In this document: positions 1-9,415 of the stretch, piece by piece
Layout: the number at the start of each line of letters is the position of its first letter
Numbering within the stretch: the first letter of the stretch is position 1
Source of the DNA: Hetaerina americana
Taxonomy: Eukaryota; Arthropoda; Insecta; Odonata; Calopterygidae
Direction: 5' to 3'
NCBI GenBank assembly: GCA_022747635.1
Contig: JAKTNV010000165.1
Location: 124,001-188,000 of the forward strand
Length of the DNA stretch: 64,000 nucleotides
The notes under the pieces: model-generated
Told to the model about the DNA's origin: nothing
The model's input: the letters and a program-made list of their open reading frames with translations, nothing else
Database searches by the model: none
Translations under genes and position numbers: made by a program

Positions 1-2175
1 GAGAAGTTTGCCCTGCGTCGAGGTGACGAGTTTCTTCAAGGTGCATGCAATAACGGCAATGGTCTGCCATAATTCCTGGTCCTCTCTGTCTGGTGTCAGC
101 GAGGACTCTGCGGAAACTGGAGACTTATCAGTTGTTGTCCCCTCTCTCCGTTTTTCCTGTTTCTGGCTTTGTTTTTCGCCTTCTTCACTTTCCGTTCGGA
201 AGGTGTTCCCAAGCGCCCTCTGGGTTGGCTTCGTAATGGCTTTTCCTTCTTCCCCGGTGGTGTTCGGGGATTTCTTCTTCTGCTTTTTTTTCTTCTTCTT
301 CCCTTCGGAAAAATAGGAAGGGTCGCTTCCTTCGGAGGGAGGCTGTCGGGGGGTGACAAGTTCCCCTTGTTGGCCTCTCCTACGTCTGGCGCTGGTGGTG
401 GTTCTCGGACCACCTCAGCATCCCTGGGTGGATTTGTGATATCCACTTCCATGTTCCGCTCTTCTCCGGAGAGAGCCTGAACCTTGTCCTGAGAAGGGCC
501 CTTCAGGATTGCTCCGTAGGTTGTAGCGTGATCGACTTGTCGGAATAGTTTTATTCCCGGTTCCGCTGCCGGTTTCTTGGGCGCCTGCTTCCCTGGTGCT
601 GGCTTGCGTGCGTTGGCGTGTTGTCGCCGCTCAGCCTCCTGAAAGGCGGGACACCGGCGAGCGACGGCCGCATGAGGTCCTCCGCAGTTCGCACAGATGG
701 TATCATCTTCCCTTCCTTGGGAGCATTCCTTGACTGCGTGTGCTCGAGCACAGCGCATGCAGCGTTTTGCACACCAGCAAGCTATGCCGATGTGTCTAAA
801 CCGCATGCAGTTGCTGCACTGGAGTGGACCTCTGTCTCCACGGTAACGCTCCACAGTGACGTAGCGGTGGCAGAGCTGGCGGATGTCCCCGGGGGCGATG
901 GGCGATGGAGTCTTTACCACGTTCGCTACGTGGCGATCTATGGGGACCGGTTGTCCGTCCTCCGTGACCGTAAGGCGACGTACGCTACGAATTTCGTATC
1001 CGAGGGATCTGAGTTCCTCGGATACCTTTTCGACTGCTATCCATTGAGAGATACCCTTGATGAACAGCTTCATCCCTGGCACCCTTTCAATGGGCTGCGA
1101 GTGGTGTTGGATTTTCTTACTCTGCAGCAAGGAGAGTGCCTTTTCATGCCCCTCTCTGTTGGAGGTGATGATCCGGATTAAAGCTCTTCGAACTTCCAAG
1201 CCGAAAGCAACACCTATGTCGCCCGACAGCTGGTCAATCAGTCCCTGGACGTCGGTGACCCCATAGACGACGATAGGCGGTGGTCGCAGCGTCTTAGGTG
1301 CCGATGCCGGTAGAGGTGTGGCTTCCGGGACGGCTGCGTCGTTCGTCAGAAGCGGTTTCCTTTTCTTCCTCTAGGAAGAAACCAAGGTAAATCCGTCGTC
1401 GCCTTCCCCCTCCTCTGCGCTCAGCGCACGCTCCGCCCTATCGTCTCCTTGAAGATTCGGCATCCGCGTAACCGCGGAATCTTCTGGCTTCTGGTTCCTT
1501 CCAGATGCCTTCTTTCGCTTGACGCCGCCTGCGGTGTCCTTCACCACCTGGCCCTGTAAAGGGCCGAGGTCTGCTGTTGCCTCCGTTGTCCCGCTTCGGG
1601 CCTTCGTCTCCTCCAAGCACTGCGACGGGCTGAGAGCCAAGGCTTCAACACCTGATGATGAATTTGCCGAAGGCTTAGATACCCCCGGCAAAACAGCTGG
1701 AGATTCTTTGCCTTGCGGACGATTATTCCCACGCTGTGTAATTCCCTTCGTGGACATGAAGTCTCTGAAGGAGTTGGCACAACGGTGTGTCTTCCTCCTC
1801 ACCTGGACCACCGGAAAAGCAGAGTTGCTAGATGACATCCGAAGAAAGTAGTAGGCTCTCGTCTGATGTCTCCTTGATTCTGGCAATCAAGTTGGGGCGC
1901 TCGGGGTTTATATATGAATTCCCGGGTACAAAGACCGGGCGCCAAACTCCGTATCATTAGCGGAAGGAGAGACAGCAGGTTAACCTCGGTAGTGGGTGAC
2001 TGTGTCCAGCCACTGTTCACCAAATTTGCTATCGCGGATTCGGCGAAAAGGACACTAGCTCGCATGAGTCCTTCTAGATGTCCGAGCATCAGATCCCCGC
2101 GACATTTTGTATTGAGACTGCCATCTACTTGGCTTTTCCGAAACATCAGAACTAGAATCATGTCCCCGCGACATC
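1..2175 (-). mobile_element. Non-LTR retrotransposon, Jockey/R1/I-type, cut by left window edge
   Basis: Minus-strand LINE of which only the 5' leader and ORF1 lie in the window. The endonuclease-RT ORF2 would begin beyond base 1. The three-knuckle ORF1 is typical of the Jockey, R1 and I groups, and without RT I cannot choose between them. The leader (about 1839-2175) carries the 12-mer ATGTCGCGGGGA, read on the minus strand, at 2163-2174 and 2094-2105. A near copy marks the end of the neighbouring LTR at 2346-2357, so the 5' boundary is uncertain. Confidence 0.75.
96..1838 (-). pseudogene. ORF1 (gag-like nucleocapsid protein) of the left-edge LINE, one in-frame stop
   Basis: ORF1 protein that would coat element RNA. 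The likely start is the ATG at 1836-1838 (MSSSNSAFPVVQ), though the frame is open further upstream. It reads in one frame to 96 except for a TAG at 1371-1373. The central part fits the region ahead of the knuckles in Jockey-type ORF1. Three zinc knuckles follow: CSNCMRFRHIGIAC (CX2CX4HX4C), CMRCARAHAVKEC (CX2CX3HX4C) and CANCGGPHAAVARRC (CX2CX3HX6C). A Lys/Arg-rich tail comes next. Past about 150 the neighbouring frame looks more protein-like (it contains ELWQTIAVIACTLKKLV) and stays open to base 1, so the stop at 96 may reflect a frameshift near 100-150. Confidence 0.82.
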
Positions 2176-2179
2176 ACCC

Positions 2180-2356
2180 CGGCTTTGAAATCAAACTGTG
2201 AGCCCCTTAGAAGTCAACTTTGCTTTCTCCGCTGTTGTCTCTACGCTTCCTCTTTCCTTCCGGGCCGGACTCCTTGTGTAGTAAGTCCAATAAATGTATA
2301 GCAAAGAAAGCCCTTCTTTGATTCCACGAACCCAACCCTACTATGTCCACGCGACA
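2180..2356 (+). repeat. Partial 5' LTR of gypsy copy A
   Basis: The right end is placed at the CGCGACA immediately before TATTGGTGTCAGG. The same arrangement follows the complete LTR of copy C (ends 21185). A polyadenylation signal AATAAA is at 2289-2294. The expected TG... left end is not found, so the LTR looks truncated by, or merged with, the adjacent LINE leader. Confidence 0.5.
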
Positions 2357-2359
2357 TAT

Positions 2360-2377
2360 TGGTGTCAGGTGTGGGGT
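2360..2377 (+). other. Primer-binding site, gypsy copy A
   Basis: TGGTGTCAGGTGTGGGGT lies 3 bases after the LTR end. The first 10 bases match the complement of the 3' end of many animal tRNA-Leu genes (...CCTGACACCA). Copy C has the same motif at 21189. The tRNA identity is an inference. Confidence 0.6.
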
Positions 2378-2585
2378 TGCGGAGTCTTGGAGGGTCTTAT
2401 TTAAATGCAACTTGCCTTCCGTCCATCATGCTTCATTCGTATGATTGAATTTCGATGTAAGAAATGGTTACGCGTAATGCCACAAGGAAACTAACCCCAG
2501 TTTTTTATTAACGGGAATCAGTTATATAGTATTACTAACATATGGCGAATCAATTTTGTCCTGGCCGTATTGTCTTTAAATCATA

Positions 2586-3761
2586 ATGGATTTCGGTGGC
2601 AAGGGCACGTATGGGCGCTTTGGCGAATCTCTGCCTAGGGAGCTTGATTTATCACCAAACAATACGAACGTAATCGATTTTCCTACCGCTGTTAATATGA
2701 TAGAAAGCGACCCTGTTTCCCATCCAACTATGCAACAAACATTTTCAGGACATCGCATTTATTTAATTCCGAGTTTTAACGGTGATGGGGACGTAAGCAT
2801 CGAGGAATAATTTTAAGTTAGTGAGTCATCCTAGCGGGTGGAGTGAGAATCAGACCTTAAGCGTAGCACGGCTGCGTCTGAGCGGTACCGCTGCCGAATT
2901 CATTAAGTCAAATCCTCACGTTATTGAGTCTTATGAACTTTTTTCTTAACTAATGAAAAAGCGTTTCATTCCAAAATTTCACTGGTCTCTGTTGAAAGAA
3001 TGTTCACAAGCTGTTTGCAACGCCCCTTGGAAAGCGTGAATGAGTATTCTTCCCGTCTCAGGGAATTGGGACGAAAACTAAGAGATGCTTTCCTAGACCC
3101 AGACTCACAAGCGACAGGAATTATGCTCGAGAACCGCCTCCTCTCACAGTTCTTGGTCGGACTTAGGGAAAAATTGGGCGATTCGTGCTAGTGCGCAATC
3201 CAAGAACCATGCAAGAGGCTGAGGAATTTTCTAACCTAGAGGAATTCAATGCTCGTAATTACTCAGGCGTTAGGGAAGTAAACTTCTTGCAGAACCATGA
3301 CCTTGGTATGCCCGTGCGTAGTCCTAACGTGAAGACCGACAACCTTTCCGTACAGTGACCCGACACGATATTTCACAACGAGCCATGTTCAACCCCATCT
3401 CGAGCCAATCTTAAACACCACTGTGAGCCCTAGTCTTTCGGATCAAGTGTACGCAATCCAGACAAATGTACACACGAAGCCTCCACAGTCTACACTGCCG
3501 GTGGGTGGAGGGAACGTAACTAATGCGCCTCGGACTTGTAATTACTGTAAAAAGGTGGGACACATCGCGCGCTATTCCCGTACAAAACCCCGCGCATGTT
3601 ATAACTGTGGGGAAGGGAGCCATGTCAGTAAAGATTGCCCTCTGATGATTTGCGGCGTGTCCAAGCAAGCGGGCCATCGCCCGATAGATTGTCCCACCCC
3701 CACCCAAAAGCGAGATCAGGGAAACGCGGCCACCCCGGCCGGAAGGTCGGGGACGAATTAG
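2586..3761 (+). pseudogene. Gag of gypsy copy A
   Basis: Capsid/nucleocapsid precursor in pieces. The start is the ATG at 2586 (MDFGGKGTYG). The frame breaks after 2810, resumes at 3000-3191 with a typical retrotransposon gag stretch (PLESVNEYSSRLRELGRKL), and ends with the nucleocapsid at 3423-3761. The nucleocapsid has CNYCKKVGHIARYS, a knuckle whose last Cys is changed to Ser, then the intact CYNCGEGSHVSKDC, and a degenerate third unit CGVSKQAGHRPIDC. Copy C gag (21542 onward) is homologous and better preserved; it contains PLESVAEFPTRLRHVARRL at the matching place. Confidence 0.8.
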
Positions 3762-4135
3762 TGCTCGTAGTAGCACCAGAAGTCGGCTTCACGGTCTCGG
3801 TTACAGTACTAGGTAGAGTGTATTCCTTATTAGTGGATACCGTAGCCGCTGTGAGTATTATGCAGAGTACAAGTTTCCCTTTTGGAAACCTAAAAATTGA
3901 CGACTATTCCTCCCCTGTGAGAAGAGCCTCCGGCCTTGCGCTCGCCGCAGTAGGGCAATGCAATATACCTTTCATTATCGATGGAAAAGTTTACCCTCAC
4001 GATACATTGATTGCAAATCTAGGGAAAGTACCGTATGACGGTATCCTCGGACTAGACTTCATGGTAAAATACGGAAGTAGCATTTCGAGCGGAGAAGGTA
4101 AAATGAAAATAACAGAAGGTCACGAAACCATGTAA
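3762..4135 (+). pseudogene. Aspartic protease domain of gypsy copy A
   Basis: Retropepsin that would process Gag-Pol. The catalytic loop reads LLVDTVAAVSI where families have DTG/DTGA, so the Gly next to the catalytic Asp is replaced by Val and the enzyme should be inactive. The flap-to-end region ends with GILGLDFMVKYG, the usual retrotransposon protease ending (compare GIFGLDFMKKY in copy B, where the loop is the intact VVDTGAAVT). The open frame overlaps the nucleocapsid frame from 3635. A +1/-1 frame change between gag and pol is usual in such elements, but decay could also produce it. Confidence 0.8.
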
Positions 4136-4782
4136 AAATCAGGTTACTCAAAACAGAAAATTTCCGCTGTATTTTTAGAGGACATAATTTCATGTGATGA
4201 TATCCAAGCAGTGCCTAAAACACAGAGTAATGAATCTTGTAAAGAGGATAACGCCAGCAGAAACTCAAAGGATAAAGTGAATGATGGAATCGTGGCTGTT
4301 GATGATTTGGTTATTATTAATTGGGAAGAGTTGAGTGATGATATATTAGTGCCGTCAGGAATCGAAGTCACAAGCACCGGTTTGCTTGGAACATTTTTGG
4401 GGATACTTAAGATGTCTTGGTTGAGGCCACTCACTCTAGCGGGACAGAAGGACGAGTAACCTGTACGCGAGAAATTTTTATTTGAGCAAATCTAACTGTT
4501 GGGCAGAAAGGCGAATGTAAAACGTAAGTTGTTGATAGCAATCCATCCGTAGTCCATGCAGAAAGTAATTGCGGGACAGAAGGACGAGTAACCTGTACGC
4601 AAGAGAAAGCGTCGCATGAAGCTACATTTGTTGATACAATTAAAATTCCTCCACGCTCGGTTATGTTGACGAGTACCAAGATTCAGGACTATTATGGCGA
4701 GGATATCATTATTCAGGGAAGGGACTGAGATGTATTAATACTTCCAGTTCTAGCAACCGTCTCCCCCGATGGTGTAATACCT
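4136..4782 (+). pseudogene. Protease-RT linker of gypsy copy A
   Basis: Broken coding stretch between protease and RT with no recognised domain. An 82-codon frame runs 4211-4459, and another piece ends in SPDGVIPLLLCNTRP just before 4810. Copy C has the counterpart SPEGNVPILLCNIRS near 23600, which shows this linker belongs to the family and is not random sequence. Confidence 0.55.
4439..4600 (+). repeat. 30-bp exact direct repeat in the linker
   Basis: The 30 bases at 4439-4468 recur identically at 4571-4600, an offset of 132 bases. Both start GCGGGACAGAAGGACGAGTA. A weaker relative (GGGCAGAAAGGCGAATGTAA) lies at about 4500 between them. This looks like a local duplication. Confidence 0.8.
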
Positions 4783-5640
4783 TTGTTGTTGTGTAACACA
4801 CGGCCCGAACCAAAGATGTTAAGAAAAGGGTCCTTATACAGTTTCAACATTTTTTCAGAAAGTCATGAATTACTAGCTGTAAATTCGATTGAAACAGAAA
4901 CCCCAGAAATGTGGCCCGAGCACCACTCCACCGCTGAGTTACTGTCACTATTCTCGTTTTCTGATACTCCAAATGAAGCGACTGACTCTTTAAAGCAACT
5001 TTTACTAGAGTATGCAGATATTTTTATCCACGGGGATATTAAATTGGGATGCACCAACCTGGTACAGCATACCATAGATGTGGGAGATTCCAAACCCATT
5101 AAAAAGGCTCCATATCGCGTCCCTCATTCTCAAAGAGAAGCTCTTAAGGAGGCCATCGGGGATATGCTTGATCTGGGAGTCATATCTCCATCTACCAGTC
5201 CATGGTCTGCTCTTCTGATTCTAGTAAAGAAAAAGCATGTTCCAGGCGAACCTGTCAAGTATAGGCCTTGCTTTGACTATCGCGCTCTGAACGCCGTCAC
5301 TAGAAAGGAAGTATTTCCACTGCCAAATATGGACGAAATATTCGATCAGTTAGGAGGGACAAAATATTTCAGTTGCCTAGATTTATCTCAAGGTTACTGG
5401 CAAGTTAAAGTAGACGGAAAAAACAGGGCACAAACCGCTTTTAGCACTCCAGACGGGCACTACGAGTGCAACAGGATGGCATTCGGCCTTTCGAACGCGC
5501 CTTCCACATTCATGCGTCTTATGACAACCGTACTAGATGGAATGATCAATTGAGGAGTTTTGTTCCATCTCGACGACATATTACGGCATGATGAGAATAT
5601 GGAAAAACACGGAATACGAGCCAGTTTGTGATAAAACCAA
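4783..5640 (+). pseudogene. Reverse transcriptase of gypsy copy A, 3' truncated
   Basis: Ty3/gypsy-type RT. Visible blocks are PIKKAPYRVPHSQREAL, LGVISPSTSPWSALLILVKK, YRPCFDYRALNAVTRKE (usual R-x-C-x-DYR-x-LN), YFSCLDLSQGYWQV (first catalytic Asp) and RMAFGLSNAPSTFMRLM. The frame stops at 5551-5553. In the frame after the stop, FHLDDI is the expected catalytic DD motif. Everything after the DD motif, including the thumb and RNase H, is missing, because integrase sequence starts by about 5690. This is a deletion copy and non-functional. Confidence 0.88.
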
Positions 5641-5691
5641 GATTGCGTAAGAACAGTCAATTTGTCCGGAACTTCGACCACTGCGTACGCT

Positions 5692-6606
5692 AGCGGAAGA
5701 ACGAAACCCCAACTATCTCTTAGACGAGCATGGAGTACTCTATAAAATCCACGTTAAGACCCCCGATCCACTATACACCATCTGTGCACTCGTAAGCATG
5801 AGAGATTACATATTACAAAGATGCCATGACAGCCCCCTAGCAGGACATCCAGGAATAGACAAAACATTAAATATTGTGCAAAGACATTTAAATTGGCCCG
5901 GGCTGTACGCCGACACTCGAAATTACGTTAGTAATTGCGTAAGCTGCAAGAAACGAAAGGGAAGAAAGGAAAGAATAGCTATTCAACCTGTCACCGAAGC
6001 GTCATATCCGTTCGAGAAAATTGCTTTGGATATAATTGGTCCATTAAAAGTATCCAATATAGGCAATCGCTACATACTATCATGTCAAGATTATCTTACG
6101 AGATATCCGGAGGCCATACCTATCATCGATCAATCCGCAGAAACTGTAGCTCGAGCCTTCGTAGAGCAGATCATTTGCCGTCATGGGGTGCAAGCCACCC
6201 TTCTCACTGACAGAGGTGCCAATTTCACATCACAGCTTATGAGGCGAATTTGTGATCTATTGAAAGTAAAGACAATTTTTACCTCCCCTTACAATCCCGC
6301 TTCCAATGGTAGGCTGGAGAGGGCGCACCAATCTTTTGCCGCCGTTATTTCTCACTATGTCAACCAAGACCACTCGGATTGGAACGTTCAACTAAATTTT
6401 GCATTATTTGTATACAGAAATAGCAAACATCGAATCACAGAGCAAACTCCTGCTTACCTTTTATATGGGAGGGAATTGGATATGCCTTGGGATGATGTCT
6501 TACGACCCCTCCTACCGTGTTACACGGAGGTACCCCCGTACGATCACGTTTTGCAACGCCGGCTCCAAATCGCTCGCGCGCAAGCGGCAGAGAATAACCA
6601 GCGTAA
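5692..6606 (+). pseudogene. Integrase of gypsy copy A, zinc-finger and catalytic core
   Basis: DDE integrase that would join element cDNA to host DNA. The HHCC finger is visible (HDSPLAGHPG ... CVSCKK). The core triad appears intact: Asp in ALDIIGPL, Asp in LLTDRGANF and Glu in NGRLERAH. The frame is open from about 5690 (LAEERNPNYLLDEHGVLYKI) to 6606, where the LINE is inserted. The 30-odd codons that follow in the same frame up to 6703 belong to the LINE. The C-terminal part resumes in the same frame at 12103. Confidence 0.9.
6596..6606. repeat. Target-site duplication, left copy (AACCAGCGTAA)
   Basis: 11 bases identical to 12103-12113, flanking the minus-strand LINE. Both copies sit in the integrase reading frame: Asn-Gln-Arg codons end the left part and begin the right part. 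Confidence 0.88.
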
Positions 6607-6727
6607 GCGAACCGAAACGAACGGATATAGTACTGCGCCTTGCGCATCTTGTCCCGATTTCCAGCTGATGCTGATAAACGGTGGTATGATATGGGTATTT
6701 TAGGGCGTGGTTACGGAGAAAAGATGC
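6607..6727 (-). other. 3' UTR and 3' terminus of the Jockey-type LINE
   Basis: 121 bases between the ORF2 stop (TAA at 6728-6730) and the target-site duplication. No AATAAA or poly(A) is present. The RNA end would read CCGTTCGTTTCGGTTCGC, a short TTCG-like run. Confidence 0.7.
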
Positions 6728-9415
6728 TTAATTTATGTTGGGCATTGCGGTAAGTTTAGGACGTTTATGCTTGAAGTGTGGATTGTTATCGTAGGACCAT
6801 AGGTATTCTAATAAGGGGTTTTGGGTGATGGGCAGTGATTTGGAAAAGGACGAAGCAATGGATTGGAGGTAGGTACTGATGGGTGGTAGCTGCAGATCTT
6901 TGTGGAGGGAATCATTGCGAAAGAACCAGGGGGCTTTAGCTATATGACGGATAGCTTTATTTTGAAAAGTGCAAATTTTCTTTATGTTTGTGTCGGATAT
7001 GGCTCCCCAGGCTGGGTAGCCATATGTCAGGATGGGGCGAATCATGGATTTGTGGAGGATCAATTTGGTACTTAGTTTAAGGGGACTTCTGTGATTTAGA
7101 AGGGGGAACAGGGAAGCACGCGCCGCGTTTGCCTTGTTGAGCACGTACTTAGTATGCTCCTGCCAGGTAAGTTTCCTGCCCAGTATGACTCCCAGGAATT
7201 TTGCTGAATTTTTAAGGGGGATGCGGGAGTTACCATAAAAAAGGGCCGTAGAGCAGGGTTTCTTCCACTTTCTTGCAAAGTTGACATGTTCGCATTTGTC
7301 TGGATGGACAGTGAGTTTCCAAGAGTCCATCCATTCTTCAACTAAGTCCAGGTATTCCTGGACGTTGTCTGCTGCAGTGTCGGGACAGAAAGACTGAGAT
7401 GCAATGGTGGTGTCGTCGGCGTACAGGTACACTTGGGTTTTAGGATGGGAGGGGGGATCATTTATATAAAGATTGAAAAGGGTTGGGGATAAAACAGCAC
7501 CTTGAGGGACGCCATCAAGGATTTTTCTCGGGTTTGAGTTGTGAGAGTTTATGGAGACAAAGAAAGTTCTGTTTGAGAGGAATGATGCTATAATTTTAAC
7601 AAGAGAGAAAGACATATCAGTCTGGGAGTGTTTGTAGACGAGTCCTTCTTTCCAGACACGGTCAAAGGCCCGTTTGATGTCTAGAAAGGCGACCTGGGTG
7701 TGTTTTCTAATGTTGAATCCAAAAGTAATATGCTCGACAAGTCGGAGGATTTGGTGGGTGGTTGCTGTTTTTCTTCTGAAGCCCGTTTGTTCCGGCCGTA
7801 GGATATTTAGTGCAGTGAATACCTCATCAAGGCGGTAGTGAATGACGCGCTCCAGGACCTTACCCATGCAGGGGAGAAGGCTGATGGGTCTGTGATTACC
7901 AGGGTCCTTAGGATCTTTTCCGGGTTTGGGTATGAGTATGACTTTTGCACACTTCCAGGCGGCAGGCAAATAGCAGAGTGAGAGGCATGAGTTCAGGATG
8001 GACAGAAGGTGTTTAAGGAAGTGTATGGGGAGGTTTTTGGGGTGGTTGTATGAGATGCGGTCAGGGCCGGGAGCGGATTTGGCTTTGCAGTTATTAATGA
8101 TGGCCTTTAAGTCGGTCATTGTAGCCGCTGGGATAGCAGGAGGGGGAGTAAATGCGATAGAGTCGAAAGTTTGGTTAGCGGGGGAGTCAAGATGGGATGG
8201 ATTTGGGTTGCAAAAGACCGATTCCAAGATGTCGGCGAAGATTTCAAACTTTTCCTGGTCGGAGTATGATAATGACCCGTTATGAAGGAGAGGAGCTGGG
8301 GGTGTAGATCTTTTTCGGAGTGATCGGGCGAGTGGCCATACTGAGTTATCCTCATGAGACAGGGAACTGATCTTTCTGTCCCAGAGGGATTGTTTTTCCT
8401 TTCTGAGGGAGGAGGTGACAAGGTTGCGAAGAGCCCTGTATCTGCGGCCATCAATGGGCCGGTGGGTACGCAGCCATAGCTGTCTTGCGCTGTTTCTCTT
8501 CCGCATGAGGTTCAAAATCTCAGCCGGCAGAGTTTGACCAGCTAGAGTTGCCGGATCTTGGCGGAGTTGGGAAGAATTTGCTATCGACGTGAGGGTCAAG
8601 GTAAACTGTTTGATGGCTGAGTCAATGTCTTCTTTTTTGTTGAGGATCGGGCGTTCCAGAGGCGTAACGCAGCAGGTCGAATGAAACCGTTTCCAGTTGA
8701 CTTTTATGGTTTGTGAGTTGGGGATCGTCGGATTCAGGGAAACAGTGTAGGTTAGTGGACAGTGATCGGAGGCAGCATTGTTTACATTTTTAAGGTGAAA
8801 ATTGGGAGAAAGGGAGGTAAGGACGAGGTCAAGGATGTCAGAGTCTACGGGGTTAGGGGTGAAATGCGTTGGGGATGGAGAAGCCAGTATGGCAAAATTT
8901 TCCGAGATTTGGAGACGGCGCAAAGAGTTGCCGCGAGTAGAGTTGCATTTGCAACCCCAGGCCATATGCTTGGCATTGAAGTCGCCACCTAGCAGAGCCC
9001 TTGGGATGAGGATACATTTGATTGCATTTAGGTCCTCCTGGGGATATTTGCTGGTGCTGGGCGGGAAGTAAACTGACCATATGTTTAAATTCCCTTCCCT
9101 GGTCTTTATTGTAATACCGACAAGTTCAAGCTTGTTAGTAGCAGGTGGTGATAGTTGGCAGCAAGGAATGGTTTTCTTGATGAGGATTGCTACTCTGCCT
9201 CCAGCCTTGGAATCAGGCCTGTCTCTACGGAAGACTCTGTAGTTGGGGATATAGAAGGTTTGGTTGACAGACAGCTTTGTTTCTTGAAGAAGTATAATAT
9301 CCGAGGAGTAGACGGCCGTGAGGTGCTGTAGCTCGAGTGATTTTGACCTGATGCTGTTACAGTTCCACTGGAGGAAGCTTAGGTGGTGAGGAGAGTAGAC
9401 GGGTTTACAGGCCAT
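6728..9415 (-). CDS. ORF2: AP-endonuclease and reverse transcriptase of Jockey-type LINE, intact
   Basis: Uninterrupted 895-codon protein that nicks target DNA and primes reverse transcription of element RNA in the nucleus. The endonuclease occupies residues 1-230: QWNCNSIRSK, the catalytic Glu in LLQETKL, GGDFNAKHMAWG and SDHCPL near 215. RT follows from about 440: KSAPGPDRISY, HRPISLLPCMGKVLE, RPEQTGFRR, FLDIKRAFDRVW, GVPQGAVLSPTLFNLYIND and the catalytic YADD at residues 665-668 (7412-7423). No RNase H domain follows; the C-terminus is a 227-residue thumb/tail. The start ATG at 9413-9415 overlaps the ORF1 stop in ATGGCCTGTAA, a layout that suggests coupled termination-reinitiation. All key residues look intact, so activity is possible if ORF1 is supplied in trans. 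Confidence 0.93.
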   Translation of the reverse strand: MACKPVYSPHHLSFLQWNCNSIRSKSLELQHLTAVYSSDIILLQETKLSVNQTFYIPNYRVFRRDRPDSKAGGRVAILIKKTIPCCQLSPPATNKLELVGITIKTREGNLNIWSVYFPPSTSKYPQEDLNAIKCILIPRALLGGDFNAKHMAWGCKCNSTRGNSLRRLQISENFAILASPSPTHFTPNPVDSDILDLVLTSLSPNFHLKNVNNAASDHCPLTYTVSLNPTIPNSQTIKVNWKRFHSTCCVTPLERPILNKKEDIDSAIKQFTLTLTSIANSSQLRQDPATLAGQTLPAEILNLMRKRNSARQLWLRTHRPIDGRRYRALRNLVTSSLRKEKQSLWDRKISSLSHEDNSVWPLARSLRKRSTPPAPLLHNGSLSYSDQEKFEIFADILESVFCNPNPSHLDSPANQTFDSIAFTPPPAIPAATMTDLKAIINNCKAKSAPGPDRISYNHPKNLPIHFLKHLLSILNSCLSLCYLPAAWKCAKVILIPKPGKDPKDPGNHRPISLLPCMGKVLERVIHYRLDEVFTALNILRPEQTGFRRKTATTHQILRLVEHITFGFNIRKHTQVAFLDIKRAFDRVWKEGLVYKHSQTDMSFSLVKIIASFLSNRTFFVSINSHNSNPRKILDGVPQGAVLSPTLFNLYINDPPSHPKTQVYLYADDTTIASQSFCPDTAADNVQEYLDLVEEWMDSWKLTVHPDKCEHVNFARKWKKPCSTALFYGNSRIPLKNSAKFLGVILGRKLTWQEHTKYVLNKANAARASLFPLLNHRSPLKLSTKLILHKSMIRPILTYGYPAWGAISDTNIKKICTFQNKAIRHIAKAPWFFRNDSLHKDLQLPPISTYLQSIASSFSKSLPITQNPLLEYLWSYDNNPHFKHKRPKLTAMPNIN

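Noticed and set aside
8..480. Plus-strand open frames opposite the left LINE ORF1
   Set aside because: Antisense shadows of the Lys/Arg-rich ORF1 tail; composition is Phe/Ser-rich with no motif.
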